From Allobosea sp. BK604 (lineage in GTDB: Bacteria; Pseudomonadota; Alphaproteobacteria; Rhizobiales; Beijerinckiaceae): a stretch of 64,000 bases of DNA. Each line of letters opens with the position of its first letter. Within the stretch, counting starts at the first letter, position 1. A program made the translations under genes and the position numbers. The stretch is taken from contig NZ_SLZF01000008.1 of assembly GCF_004341515.1 (NCBI RefSeq), forward strand, positions 124,001-188,000. The letters run 5' to 3'. Shown one piece after another: positions 17,470 through 25,853 of this stretch. Below the pieces are notes generated by a model. It was not told where the DNA came from, did no database searches, and saw only the letters and a list, made by a program, of their open reading frames with translations.

Positions 17470-18096
17470 ATGGAACCGTTCAAGACCGTCACCGGTATCG
17501 CCGCGCCCCTGCTGCAGGACGACATCAACACCGACCAGATCATCCCGTCGCTCTATCTGCGCCAGCTCAACGGCAATCTTGCCGACGGCCTGTTCGCCTA
17601 TATGCGCCGCAAGCCGGACGGCACGTCGAATCCGGATTTCGTGCTGGAGAAGCCGCAATTCCGTTCCTCGGCGATCCTCGTCACCGGCGAGAACTTTGGC
17701 TGCGGCAGCTCGCGTGAGCATGCGGCCTGGGCGATGGCGGCCTTTGGCATACGCTGCATCATCGGCCGCAGCCATGCCGAGTATTTTCGCGAGAACTGCC
17801 TGAAGAACGGTGTCCTCGCGATCTCGCTGGAAGGCGAGGCGATGGATTCCTTCATCGCGGCGGTGAACGCGGTCGATGGCTCAGCCGCCTTCACTGTCGA
17901 TCTCGAAGCGCAGCATATCCTCGGCCCGCAGCCGGAGCAGAGATGGCGCTTCGCGATCGCGCCGTTCGAGCGGGTGGCGCTGCTGGAAGGGCTGGACGAG
18001 ATCGGCCTGACGATGAAGCACGCCAGCGCGATCGACGAATGGGAAGCGCGCGCTGCCGGCGCCAGGCCCTATCTGCAGAATTTCAGGCTGCCCTGA
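17470..18096 (+). CDS. Aconitase-family hydro-lyase, small subunit (LeuD-like)
   Basis: A 208-residue swivelling-domain subunit. The QDDINTDQIIPS and ENFGCGSSREHAAWAM motifs are diagnostic of the LeuD/aconitase small subunit, with the GSSREH arginine contacting substrate. ATG 17470 follows the large-subunit stop by 4 bases; the frame is open upstream inside the large-subunit gene but lacks family similarity there. With the LeuC-like protein it forms a heterodimeric hydratase adding or removing water across a C=C bond in a carboxylic acid. It is the last gene of the tct-lyase cluster. Confidence 0.9.
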   Translation: MEPFKTVTGIAAPLLQDDINTDQIIPSLYLRQLNGNLADGLFAYMRRKPDGTSNPDFVLEKPQFRSSAILVTGENFGCGSSREHAAWAMAAFGIRCIIGRSHAEYFRENCLKNGVLAISLEGEAMDSFIAAVNAVDGSAAFTVDLEAQHILGPQPEQRWRFAIAPFERVALLEGLDEIGLTMKHASAIDEWEARAAGARPYLQNFRLP

Positions 18097-18243
18097 CGAG
18101 ACGCGCCGGCACGGCCAGTGTGTCTCATTGTGTCGGGCCGGCCGGGCCGTACAATGGCTTTCAATTCCAGTCGGAGCCAACATAGTCGGGATACAATTGG
18201 ATCGTCTTCTCCACCTGCAATCAACGTGGTCAGGACGAGATCG

Positions 18244-19272
18244 ATGTCAGAGCAAATCAACCAGTCGCGGCGGATGCTGCTGGGCGCTTCGGCGCTGGGT
18301 TTTGTTGCGGCCCAGTTGGGCGCCACTCCCGCCAAGGCCCAGACGGGCGGTCGCGCTCCCGGCATACCCAAAGGCTCCTTCGGCCCCCTGAAGCAGATCG
18401 ATGCGGGCCCGCTCCGCATCTCCTACGCGGAGGTCGGCCCGGCAGACGGTCCGCCGGTGCTGCTCCTTCACGGCTGGCCCTATGACATCCACACCTATGT
18501 CGATGTCGCTCCCATCCTCGCCGCGGCCGGCTATCGCGTGCTCGTTCCCTCCCTGCGCGGTTATGGCGAGACACGCTTCCTCTCCGCAGAGACGCCGCGA
18601 AACGCCCAGCCGGCCGCGCTGGCCGTCGACGCGATCAACTTCCTCGATGCGCTCAAGATCGAGAAGGTGGTTGTAGGCGGCTGCGACTGGGGCGGCCGGA
18701 CCGCGAACCTGATGGCCTTCCTCTGGCCCGAGCGCTGCAAGGCACTGGTCTCGGTGAGCGGCTATCTGGTCACCAGCCAGGAAGCGTCCAAGGCCCCGCT
18801 GCCGCCGAGCGCGGAGCTGCAATGGTGGTACCAGTTCTATTTCGCCACCGATCGCGGGCAGGCGGGCTATGCCAAGTACACCAGGGATTTCAACAGGCTG
18901 ATCTGGCAGCTCGCCTCGCCGAAATGGGCCTTCGACGATGCGACCTTCGAACGCTCGGCAAAGGCTTTCGACAATCCCGACTTCGTCCGCATCTCGCTGC
19001 ACAACTATCGCTGGCGGCTGGGGCTCGAGTCCGGCGAGCCGAAATATGACGAGCTGGAAAGGAAGATCGCAAGCTTCCCGGCCATTGCGGTGCCGACGAT
19101 CACCCTGGAAGGCGACGCGAACGGCGCGCCGCATGCCGATCCCGGCGCCTATGCCAAGAAGTATACCGGCAAGTATGAGCACCGTGAGGTGACCGGCGGC
19201 ATCGGCCACAATCTGCCTCAGGAAGCGCCGGAAGCCTTCGCGAAGGCGATCATCGACGTCGGCAAGGCCTGA
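18244..19272 (+). CDS. Tat-exported alpha/beta hydrolase, epoxide hydrolase/dehalogenase type
   Basis: A 342-residue protein. The N-terminus SRRMLLGASALG followed by a cleavage region at TPAKAQ is a twin-arginine signal. The mature part has the oxyanion-site HGWP motif. The nucleophile elbow GGCDWGG carries Asp148 rather than Ser, as in epoxide hydrolases and haloalkane dehalogenases, and the base His lies in GGIGHNLPQEAP near the C-terminus. Export to the periplasm is less usual for this family. It is separated from the hydratase operon by 147 bases, so it may have its own promoter. The substrate is unknown. Confidence 0.87.
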   Translation: MSEQINQSRRMLLGASALGFVAAQLGATPAKAQTGGRAPGIPKGSFGPLKQIDAGPLRISYAEVGPADGPPVLLLHGWPYDIHTYVDVAPILAAAGYRVLVPSLRGYGETRFLSAETPRNAQPAALAVDAINFLDALKIEKVVVGGCDWGGRTANLMAFLWPERCKALVSVSGYLVTSQEASKAPLPPSAELQWWYQFYFATDRGQAGYAKYTRDFNRLIWQLASPKWAFDDATFERSAKAFDNPDFVRISLHNYRWRLGLESGEPKYDELERKIASFPAIAVPTITLEGDANGAPHADPGAYAKKYTGKYEHREVTGGIGHNLPQEAPEAFAKAIIDVGKA

Positions 19273-19289
19273 TCGCCTGGCTCTCACAA

Positions 19290-19314
19290 TGCGCCACGCC
19301 AGCGGCGTGGCGCA
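19290..19314. terminator. Hairpin between convergent genes
   Basis: A perfect 11-bp stem (TGCGCCACGCC / GGCGTGGCGCA) with a 3-base loop sits between the hydrolase stop and the stop of the opposing ABC ATPase gene. It has no clear U-tract, so it may act as a bidirectional pause site or mRNA 3'-end stabiliser. Confidence 0.6.
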
Positions 19315-19317
19315 GTC

Positions 19318-20046
19318 TCAGTGATGCAGGATCTTCGACAGGAAGCGCACGGCCCGCTCACTCTTGGGCTTCTCGAAGAAGGCGGCGGTCTTGGCGTCCT
19401 CGACGATGGCGCCGGCATCCATGAAGAGCACCCGGTCGGCGACGCGGCGGGCGAAGCCCATCTCATGCGTGACCACGACCATGGTCATGCCTTCCTTGGC
19501 AAGCTCGGTCATGACGTCGAGCACCTCGTTGATCATCTCCGGGTCGAGCGCCGAGGTCGGCTCGTCGAAGAGCATCGCGATCGGATCGAGGGCGAGGGCG
19601 CGGGCGATGGCGACGCGCTGTTGCTGGCCGCCCGAGAGCGTGGCGGGGAAGCGGTCGGCATGGCTCTTGAGGCCGACGCGCTCGAGCAGCTCGAGCGCAC
19701 GGGCGCGGGCGGCGTCCTCGCTGCGCTTCAGGACATGGCGCTGGGCGAGGCAGATATTCTCCGTCACATTCATATGCGGGTAGAGCTCGAAGGACTGGAA
19801 GACCATGCCGATGCGCGAGCGCAGCTTCGGCAGGTTGGTCTTGGGATCGCCGACCGAGGTGCCGTCGACGGTGATGACGCCCTTCTGGAAGGGCTCAAGC
19901 CCGTTGACGCATTTGATCAGCGTGCTCTTGCCCGAGCCCGACGGACCGCAGACGACGACGACCTCGCCCTTCTCGATCCGAGTGCTGCAGTCATCGAGAA
20001 CCTGGGTCGCCCCGTACCACTTGCTGACATGTTCCAGGGTGATCAC
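19318..20046 (-). CDS. Polar amino-acid ABC transporter ATPase
   Basis: A 242-residue ATPase of the GlnQ/GltL type. Walker A GPSGSGKST, Q-loop VFQSFELYPHM, signature LSGGQQQRVAIARAL, Walker B MLFDEPTSALDP and switch VTHEMGFA are all present. Start: GTG 20046 with AAGGA (20054-20058 on the plus strand) seven bases upstream. It overlaps the preceding permease stop as GTGA, implying translational coupling. It powers the importer formed by the two upstream permeases and the binding protein. Last gene of the operon. Confidence 0.93.
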   Translation of the reverse strand: MITLEHVSKWYGATQVLDDCSTRIEKGEVVVVCGPSGSGKSTLIKCVNGLEPFQKGVITVDGTSVGDPKTNLPKLRSRIGMVFQSFELYPHMNVTENICLAQRHVLKRSEDAARARALELLERVGLKSHADRFPATLSGGQQQRVAIARALALDPIAMLFDEPTSALDPEMINEVLDVMTELAKEGMTMVVVTHEMGFARRVADRVLFMDAGAIVEDAKTAAFFEKPKSERAVRFLSKILHH

Positions 20047-20699
20047 GCGGAGATCCTTCGTTCCAGTCGGCCGACCGCATGCGAAGCGGTCCAGCAAATC
20101 ACGAAAAAGACGACGGCGACGAGGATGTACATCTCCGTCAGCCGGTTATCGCGGCCGCCGATCAGGTCGGCCGCGGTGAGGAAGTCGCGCAGGCCGATGA
20201 CATAGACCAGCGAGGTGCTCTTGAAGACGTTGATCGACTGCATCAGCAGCACCGGCAGCATGGCGCGGAAGGCCTGGGGCAGCACGACGAGGCGCATGCA
20301 TTGCGCCTGCGTCAGGCCGCTGGCGAGGCCTGCCATGACCTGGCCGCGGCGCACGCCCTCGATGCCGGAGCGGATGATCTCGCAGAAATAGGCGGCCTCG
20401 AACAGGATGAAGCCGATCACCGCCGAGTAGAAGCCGCCGACCGGGTGGCCGACCGCGATCGGCACCAGGAAGTAGAACCAGAAGATCAGCAGCACGAGCG
20501 GTAGCGAGCGCAGCAGGTCGACATAGGCGCCGGCGATGAAGCCGAGCAGGCGCGAGCGCGACAGGCGCATCACCGCGAGCACGATGCCGAGGGCGAGGCC
20601 GCCGAGAATGCCGAACGCGGTCAGGAGCAGCGTGATCTGCATGCCCTCCCAGAGCAGGGGCAGGGCATTGACGATGACGTTGAAGTCGAAGGAGCTCAT
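20043..20699 (-). CDS. Amino-acid ABC transporter permease (second subunit)
   Basis: A 218-residue HisMQ-type permease with about five transmembrane helices and the cytoplasmic coupling loop ASGLTQAQCMRLVVLPQAFR that docks the ATPase. The N-terminal PLLWEGMQITLLLT is typical of GltK-like subunits. It overlaps both neighbours (TGATG with the upstream permease, GTGA with the ATPase), so all three are translated as a unit. Confidence 0.92.
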   Translation of the reverse strand: MSSFDFNVIVNALPLLWEGMQITLLLTAFGILGGLALGIVLAVMRLSRSRLLGFIAGAYVDLLRSLPLVLLIFWFYFLVPIAVGHPVGGFYSAVIGFILFEAAYFCEIIRSGIEGVRRGQVMAGLASGLTQAQCMRLVVLPQAFRAMLPVLLMQSINVFKSTSLVYVIGLRDFLTAADLIGGRDNRLTEMYILVAVVFFVICWTASHAVGRLERRISA

Positions 20700-21421
20700 C
20701 AGCGCGCTCCCGTCCCGAGCGTGCCAGGCAGGCGGGCCCGCTCCTCGACGCGTCGCATGATGAAGGCGATGAGGAAGCTGATCGAGGCGTAGATCACGCT
20801 GGCGACAACGAAGGCTTCGATCGACTGGTAAGTATAATCAGCCACGGCACGCGTCCGCGCGGTGAGCTCGAGCACGCCGATGGTGAGCGCCAGCGAGGAG
20901 TTCTTGAAGACGTTGAGGAACTCGTTGGTGAGCGCGGGAATGGTCAGCCGGAAGGCGAGCGGCAGCAGGATCAGGCGGTAGACCTGGGTCAGGGTGAGGC
21001 CGGTGGCGAGGCCGGCGCTGGCCTGGCCGCGGCCCGCGGTCGCGATTCCGGCGCGGACCTGCTCGGCGACGCGGCAGGCGGTGTAGAGGCCGAGGCTGAC
21101 AACCGCCACGGTGAATTCGGGATGAGGCAGGTCGCGCTTCAACCAACGGCCCCATTCGCGCGGCAGCAATTCCGGCAGCACGAAATAGAACAGGAAGATC
21201 TGCACCAGCAGCGGGATGTTGCGGAAAACCTCGACATAGGCGCTGCCGATGGCGCGGGCGACCGGCGAGGGCAAGGTGCGCATCGTGCCGATGACCGAGC
21301 CGAGCGCGAGCCCGATGATCCAGGCGCAGAGCGAGACCAGGACGGTCCAGCCCAACCCGGTCAGGATCCAGCCGAGATAGGGATCGGCGAAGAGCACCGA
21401 CCAGTTCCAGTTATAGCGCAT
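20699..21421 (-). CDS. Amino-acid ABC transporter permease (first subunit)
   Basis: A 240-residue HisMQ/GltJ-type permease. Membrane helices flank the FRNIPLLVQIFLFYF motif, and the EAA-like loop ATGLTLTQVYRLILLPLAFR is present. Its stop overlaps the start of the next permease. It is separated from the upstream binding-protein gene by 164 bases that hold a REP-like palindrome (21475-21573). Confidence 0.92.
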   Translation of the reverse strand: MRYNWNWSVLFADPYLGWILTGLGWTVLVSLCAWIIGLALGSVIGTMRTLPSPVARAIGSAYVEVFRNIPLLVQIFLFYFVLPELLPREWGRWLKRDLPHPEFTVAVVSLGLYTACRVAEQVRAGIATAGRGQASAGLATGLTLTQVYRLILLPLAFRLTIPALTNEFLNVFKNSSLALTIGVLELTARTRAVADYTYQSIEAFVVASVIYASISFLIAFIMRRVEERARLPGTLGTGAR

Positions 21422-21474
21422 GCGCGTCGTTTCGATGCGTTAGAGCGTTGTGCGACCCGACGGGATTGAAACGG

Positions 21475-21573
21475 CGTCATCCCGGCCGGAGCGAAGCGGA
21501 GAGCCGGAATCCATCGTCGGGCACTGAGGCTCACGATGGATCCCCGGACGGCTTGCAGCCGCCCGGGATGACG
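21475..21573. repeat. REP-like long inverted repeat
   Basis: The ends CGTCATCCCGG and CCGGGATGACG are perfect inverted repeats. Inside, CGGAATCCATCGT and ACGATGGATCCCCGG also pair. The element can fold into a long imperfect hairpin. Such CGTCATCCCGG elements are widespread in alphaproteobacteria. It lies within an operon, between the binding-protein gene and the first permease gene. Confidence 0.85.
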
Positions 21574-21585
21574 GCGTCGCGTAGA

Positions 21586-22464
21586 TCAATCCGGATAGTT
21601 CTGCATCGACATCAGCAGCTTCAGGTCGGGGCTGAGCGGCTGGCCGATGGTCGACATCCACTTGGTGTAGATCTTCTCCCAGTCGCCGTTGCGATAGAGA
21701 TTGGCGAGCACCTTGTTGCCGAGCGAGCGGAAGGCGGAATCGTCGCGGCGGATGACGATCGCATAGGGATCGAAGGAAAGCAGGCGGCCGACGACGGCGT
21801 ACTGGTCCGGGTTCTTAGATTTGGCGATCAGACCGTATTCGACGACCTCATCAGTCATATGCGCGTCGGTGCGGTCGGTCTCGAGCGCGATCCAGCCCTG
21901 CGGCTGATCCTTGGTCGAGAGCACCTTGATGCCGAGATTGAGGCGCTGGTTGAGCTCGTTCAGCACCTTCTCGTTGGTGGTGCCCTGGTTGGCCGAGACG
22001 ACCTTGCCCTTGAGGTCCTCGATCTCCTTGATGCCGCTGCTCTTCTTCACCAGCAGGCGGTTGCCGGTGACGAACATGGTGTTGAGGAAGTCGACCTGCT
22101 GCTGGCGCGAGAAGGTGTTGGTCGTGGTGGCGCAGACGAGATCGACCGTGCCGTTGACGAGAAGCGGCGTGCGGGTCTGGCCGTTCACCGCCTGGTACTT
22201 GACGGTGAGGTTGTCCATCTTCAGCTCTGCCTTCACCGCCTCGGCGATCTTGTTGCAGATGTCGATGGAATAGCCCTGCGGCTTGCCATCGGCGCCGAAG
22301 GAGGCGAAGGGCGGCGAATCCTCGTTGTGGCCAATGATGATCGTGCCGCTGTCCTTGATCTTCTTCAGCGTGCCGTAGAGCGCCTGCGCCGAAGCGCTCC
22401 CGGCGGTAACGGCGAAAACGGCGCCAATGATGGCGCTGCCGATGGCAGTCTTCCTGTTGAACAT
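21586..22464 (-). CDS. Periplasmic amino-acid-binding protein (GltI-like)
   Basis: A 292-residue type II binding protein. A signal peptide cleaves after GSASA (about 26). The mature protein begins LYGTLKKIKDSGTIIIGHNEDSPPFAS (given as parts GTLKKIKDSG and IIGHNEDSPPFA), with GYSIDICNKIAEAV and VDLVCATTTNT, as in glutamate/aspartate binders. Start: ATG 22464 with a GGGGGA ribosome site; the frame is open 14 codons further. Glutamate/aspartate-type ligand specificity is inferred from family and the racemase next door. Confidence 0.9.
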   Translation of the reverse strand: MFNRKTAIGSAIIGAVFAVTAGSASAQALYGTLKKIKDSGTIIIGHNEDSPPFASFGADGKPQGYSIDICNKIAEAVKAELKMDNLTVKYQAVNGQTRTPLLVNGTVDLVCATTTNTFSRQQQVDFLNTMFVTGNRLLVKKSSGIKEIEDLKGKVVSANQGTTNEKVLNELNQRLNLGIKVLSTKDQPQGWIALETDRTDAHMTDEVVEYGLIAKSKNPDQYAVVGRLLSFDPYAIVIRRDDSAFRSLGNKVLANLYRNGDWEKIYTKWMSTIGQPLSPDLKLLMSMQNYPD

Positions 22465-22502
22465 AGCTGTTCCCCCTTGTTGGTTCGGATGGTCTTGTTG
22501 GT

Positions 22503-23675
22503 TCAAATGGTCTTGGCGAGCTTGCGGCAGATCTCGGCGAGCTGCTCGTAGTCGCCGATCTCGTTGTAGGCATGGGCGGAGACGCGCAGCCAGATGCCGT
22601 TCGGATGGGCGTGGAGCGGCGCGTCGGTGCCGAATTCATCGAGGAGGCGGCCGCGCAAGGCGGTGGCACGGTCCTTGGTGAAGGGACCGCTCTCGATCGG
22701 CATCCTGACCATGGCCATGGCCGTTTCGTGCCCGGCATTGCCATAGATGCTGCCGAGACGCTCGGCGAGGAGCTCGCCGGCCTGGCGGGCGAGGTCGATA
22801 TTGCGCTGGCGCAACGCCTTGCCGCCGAGACGCTCATGGAAGGCGAGCGCCGCCTCGATCGCGAGCTGGGGCGTGGCGTCACGCGTGCCGGTCCAGTCGA
22901 ACTCGGTGAGGTAGCCGCCCTGGAAGCCGTGCGAGATCGTGGTCGGGTGCAGGCCGTCCTGGCGGTCGCGCCGGGCCCAGAGGAAGGCGCAGCCTTTCGG
23001 GGCCGCGAGCCACTTATGGCAGTTGCCGACATAGTAGTCGGCATCGATGGCCTTGAGATCGATCTCGACCTGTCCGGGGCCATGGGCTCCGTCGACCAAC
23101 AGCGGAACGCCGGCACCGCGGCAGGCGCGGGCGATCTCGGCGACGGGCAGGACGAGCGCGCTCGGCGAGGTGACGTGATCGATGATGGCGATGCGGGTCC
23201 GCGCCGTCAGCCCGGCGACGAAGCGGCCGGCGAAGCCCATGAGGTTGGCCTCGGGGAAGGGCAGCTCGGCGATGACGACCCGGGCGCCGCTGCGCTCGGC
23301 GACATAGCGGGCGGTGTTGGCGACGGCTCCATAGGCCTGGCCGTGCAGCAGGATCTCGTCACCGGGCTTCAGGTCGAGCGAGCGCAGCACGGCGTTGCAG
23401 CCGGTCGTGGCGTTGTCGACGAAGCTGACATCCTCGCCATCGGCGTTGAGGAAGGCGGCAAGCGCTGTCGCGCTCGCCCGCAGCGCCTTGGGCAGGATGC
23501 CGCGCATGAAGAAGCTCGGTTGCTCCTCCATCTTGTCGCGCCAGGCGGTCTGAGCCGCGAGCACGACCTTCGGCGTCGCGCCGAAGGCGCCGTGGTTGAC
23601 GGTGAGCTTGGACCAGTCGAGCCCCCATTCGTGACGAATGGCCTGGCCGAGGGCGATAGGAGCGGTGCCGTGCAT
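22503..23675 (-). CDS. Class V PLP-dependent enzyme (isopenicillin-N-epimerase-like)
   Basis: A 390-residue fold-type I PLP enzyme. The PLP lysine is in GNCHKWLAAPKG (Lys221) and the cofactor Asp in LLVDGAHGPG (Asp195). The N-terminal NHGAFG and final NEIGDY regions match the isopenicillin-N-epimerase/ergothioneine-lyase-like branch of class V aminotransferases. The name of that family does not fix the reaction: lyase, desulfurase or epimerase are all possible. Its start overlaps the racemase stop by one base (TGATG), tying it to amino-acid racemisation and uptake. Confidence 0.85.
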   Translation of the reverse strand: MHGTAPIALGQAIRHEWGLDWSKLTVNHGAFGATPKVVLAAQTAWRDKMEEQPSFFMRGILPKALRASATALAAFLNADGEDVSFVDNATTGCNAVLRSLDLKPGDEILLHGQAYGAVANTARYVAERSGARVVIAELPFPEANLMGFAGRFVAGLTARTRIAIIDHVTSPSALVLPVAEIARACRGAGVPLLVDGAHGPGQVEIDLKAIDADYYVGNCHKWLAAPKGCAFLWARRDRQDGLHPTTISHGFQGGYLTEFDWTGTRDATPQLAIEAALAFHERLGGKALRQRNIDLARQAGELLAERLGSIYGNAGHETAMAMVRMPIESGPFTKDRATALRGRLLDEFGTDAPLHAHPNGIWLRVSAHAYNEIGDYEQLAEICRKLAKTI

Positions 23676-24400
23676 CAGGCGGTTCTCACGAGGGTGGCAG
23701 CCGGGTAGCCGGCGAGCGAGCGCTCGACGGCGGCCTCGGCATGGAGGGCGGTGGTATCGAAGACCGGCAGGTCGCTATTGGCATGGGAAAGCAGGAGGTC
23801 GAGCTCGGTGCAGCCGAGAATGACGCCGTCGGCGCCGCGCTTGCGGGCGGCCTCGATGATCGTCAAGCAGCGTTCCTTCGAGGCGGGCTCGACGATTCCC
23901 TGGCAGAGCTCGCGATAGATGATGTCGTGGACGTCGCGTTCTTCGGCCGGCTCGGGCCGGATCAGATCGAGCCCGTGCTTCTCGAGCATGCGGCCGCGAT
24001 AGAACGGCTCCTCCATGGTGAAGCGGGTCGCGAGCAGCAGCGGTCGGCGGCTGAGCGTGCGCTTGATCGCGGCGGCGGCGATGTCGGCGATATGGATGAT
24101 CGGGATCGAGATCGCAGCGGCGACCTCGTCGGCGAGCTTGTGCATGGTGTTGGTGCAGATCACCAGCATATCGGCGCCGGCGCGCTCCAGGGCGCTCGCG
24201 CCTTCGATCATGATCCGGAGCAGGGCCTGCCAGTCGCCGGCCGCCTGCTTGGTTGCGACATCCTGGAACTCGGCCGACCAGAGCACGATCTTGGCCGAAT
24301 GCAGCCCGCCGAGACGCGCGCGCACACCCTCGTTGATGAGCTTGTAATATACGGCCGAGCTTTCCCAGCTCATGCCGCCAAGCAGTCCGATCGTCTGCAT
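23675..24400 (-). CDS. Aspartate/glutamate racemase family protein
   Basis: A 241-residue cofactor-independent racemase. The two catalytic cysteines are seen in VICTNTMHK (Cys82) and ILGCTELDLL (Cys197), with the GLLGGMSWESS opening typical of the YgeA/aspartate-racemase family. ATG 24400 is preceded by AAAGGCAGGG. It is first in the minus-strand operon racemase, PLP enzyme, binding protein, two permeases, ATPase, and diverges from a MocR regulator. It likely interconverts L and D forms of the imported amino acid. Confidence 0.92.
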   Translation of the reverse strand: MQTIGLLGGMSWESSAVYYKLINEGVRARLGGLHSAKIVLWSAEFQDVATKQAAGDWQALLRIMIEGASALERAGADMLVICTNTMHKLADEVAAAISIPIIHIADIAAAAIKRTLSRRPLLLATRFTMEEPFYRGRMLEKHGLDLIRPEPAEERDVHDIIYRELCQGIVEPASKERCLTIIEAARKRGADGVILGCTELDLLLSHANSDLPVFDTTALHAEAAVERSLAGYPAATLVRTA

Positions 24401-24454
24401 AGCCCTGCCTTTTCGTCAGGTGACGATGCAATGACGCTGGCTGGCCCGGCAAGT

Positions 24455-24475
24455 TGATTGTATGGCAGACAATCA
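24455..24475. promoter_or_regulatory. Candidate MocR operator (inverted repeat)
   Basis: Perfect 7-bp arms TGATTGT and ACAATCA are separated by 7 bases in the 61-base divergent gap and the first codons of the MocR gene. The ATG at 24462 lies inside the spacer. Control of both directions is inferred. Confidence 0.5.
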
Positions 24476-25853
24476 CGCTTGTAACGAATTGGCCCGCATT
24501 ATGTGGATCCCCCAGCTCGAGGCCGGCAGGCCGGTCTATCGCGCCATCGCGGAAGCCATCGCGCAGGATGTCGCGCGCGGGCGTCTCGCCGCCGGCGACA
24601 AGCTGCCGCCGCAGCGCGATCTGGCGCGGGCGCTCGCGCTCAACCTGTCGAGCGTGACCAAGGCCTACAAGCTCGCCTTCGAGCTCGGCCTGGTGAATGG
24701 CGAGACCGGACGCGGCACCTTCATCCGGGTCGGCGATCCCGCGCGCATTCCCTGGCCCTCGGGCGAGAACCGGGTCAGCATCGACTTCGCCTCCAATTTT
24801 CCGATGCCGCTCGACCCGTCGGAGGATGTCGTCCAGCTCTGCCAGGACATGGCGCGCTACGATGTCGGCCAGCGGCTCTATGAATATGTCGCGCGCGGCG
24901 CCGTGAACGACGACATCTCGCCGGCAGCGCTCTGGCTGGAGCAGCTCGGCGTGCCCAGCCGCGCCTGCGGCATCCTGCTGACCTCAGGTGCGATCAACGG
25001 TGTCTTCGCCTGCCTGCTCGGACTCGCCAAGGCGGGCGAGACGGTGCTTTGCGAGGAGCTGACCTCGCCGGGTCTCATCAGCTGCGCACGGATGATGGGC
25101 CTGAAGCTCGTCGGCGTGCCGGTGGATCGTGACGGCATGAAGATCGACGCGTTCGAGCGGATCGCGACCGAGACCGGCGCGCGCGTCGCTGTGCTGAACC
25201 CGACCCTGCACAACCCGACGCTGACGGATCTTTCGCCCGAGCGGCGCGAGCGGCTCGCTGCCTTCGCGATGCGCTCGGGGATCATGATCGTCGAGGACGA
25301 GGTCTATGCGCCGCTGCTGGGCACGCCGCCGAAACCCCTGGCGGCGCTGGCGCCCGATGCCGTCTGCTATGTCACGAGCTTCTCCAAGGCGGTGCTGCCC
25401 GGCCTGCGCATCGGCTATATCTCGGCGCCTCCCTTGATCGCGGAGCGGCTGCGCAACGCCATCCGGGTCAGCACCTGGATGCCCTCGCCGATGCTGGCGA
25501 GCCTGGCCTCGCGCTGGGTCAAGGACGGCACCGCGCTGCGGCTGATCGCCAAGCGGCGCTTGGCGGGACGGGAGCGGATCGATCTCGCCCGCCAGGCGCT
25601 GCGACGGCATGCGCTGGTGGCGCGCGACGATGGCCTGCATGTCTGGCTCGGCCTGCCGCAGCCCTGGCGCGGCGACGAGTTCGCCACCTATGCGAAGGAG
25701 CGGGGCCTCACCGTGATGCCGTCGCAGGACCTCGCCACGACGACCTCCGGCGGCATCCAGGCGCTGCGGCTGAGCCTCGGTGCCGAACCGAGCCTGGAGC
25801 GACTGAAGCAGGGGCTGAGCCGGATCGACCGCATCCTGCTCGGACGCGACTAG
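24462..25853 (+). CDS. MocR-type GntR/aminotransferase regulator
   Basis: A 463-residue fusion. The N-terminal GntR winged helix (LEAGRPVYRAIAEAIAQDV, KLPPQRDLA, NLSSVTKAYK) is followed by a class I/II aminotransferase-like domain with PLP lysine in TSFSKAVLPG (Lys309) and the cofactor Asp in VEDEVY. MocR proteins use PLP-bound ligands as signals, often for amino-acid genes. Here the divergent racemase/PLP-enzyme/transporter operon is the obvious target. The family N-terminus usually begins near the WIPQLE motif, so ATG 24501 is a plausible alternative start; neither start has a strong Shine-Dalgarno. Confidence 0.92.
   Translation: MADNHACNELARIMWIPQLEAGRPVYRAIAEAIAQDVARGRLAAGDKLPPQRDLARALALNLSSVTKAYKLAFELGLVNGETGRGTFIRVGDPARIPWPSGENRVSIDFASNFPMPLDPSEDVVQLCQDMARYDVGQRLYEYVARGAVNDDISPAALWLEQLGVPSRACGILLTSGAINGVFACLLGLAKAGETVLCEELTSPGLISCARMMGLKLVGVPVDRDGMKIDAFERIATETGARVAVLNPTLHNPTLTDLSPERRERLAAFAMRSGIMIVEDEVYAPLLGTPPKPLAALAPDAVCYVTSFSKAVLPGLRIGYISAPPLIAERLRNAIRVSTWMPSPMLASLASRWVKDGTALRLIAKRRLAGRERIDLARQALRRHALVARDDGLHVWLGLPQPWRGDEFATYAKERGLTVMPSQDLATTTSGGIQALRLSLGAEPSLERLKQGLSRIDRILLGRD

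Noticed and set aside
16077..18096. Leucine biosynthesis (leuCD)
   Set aside because: Family membership is clear, but loop motifs and the catabolic/transport context argue for a different substrate.
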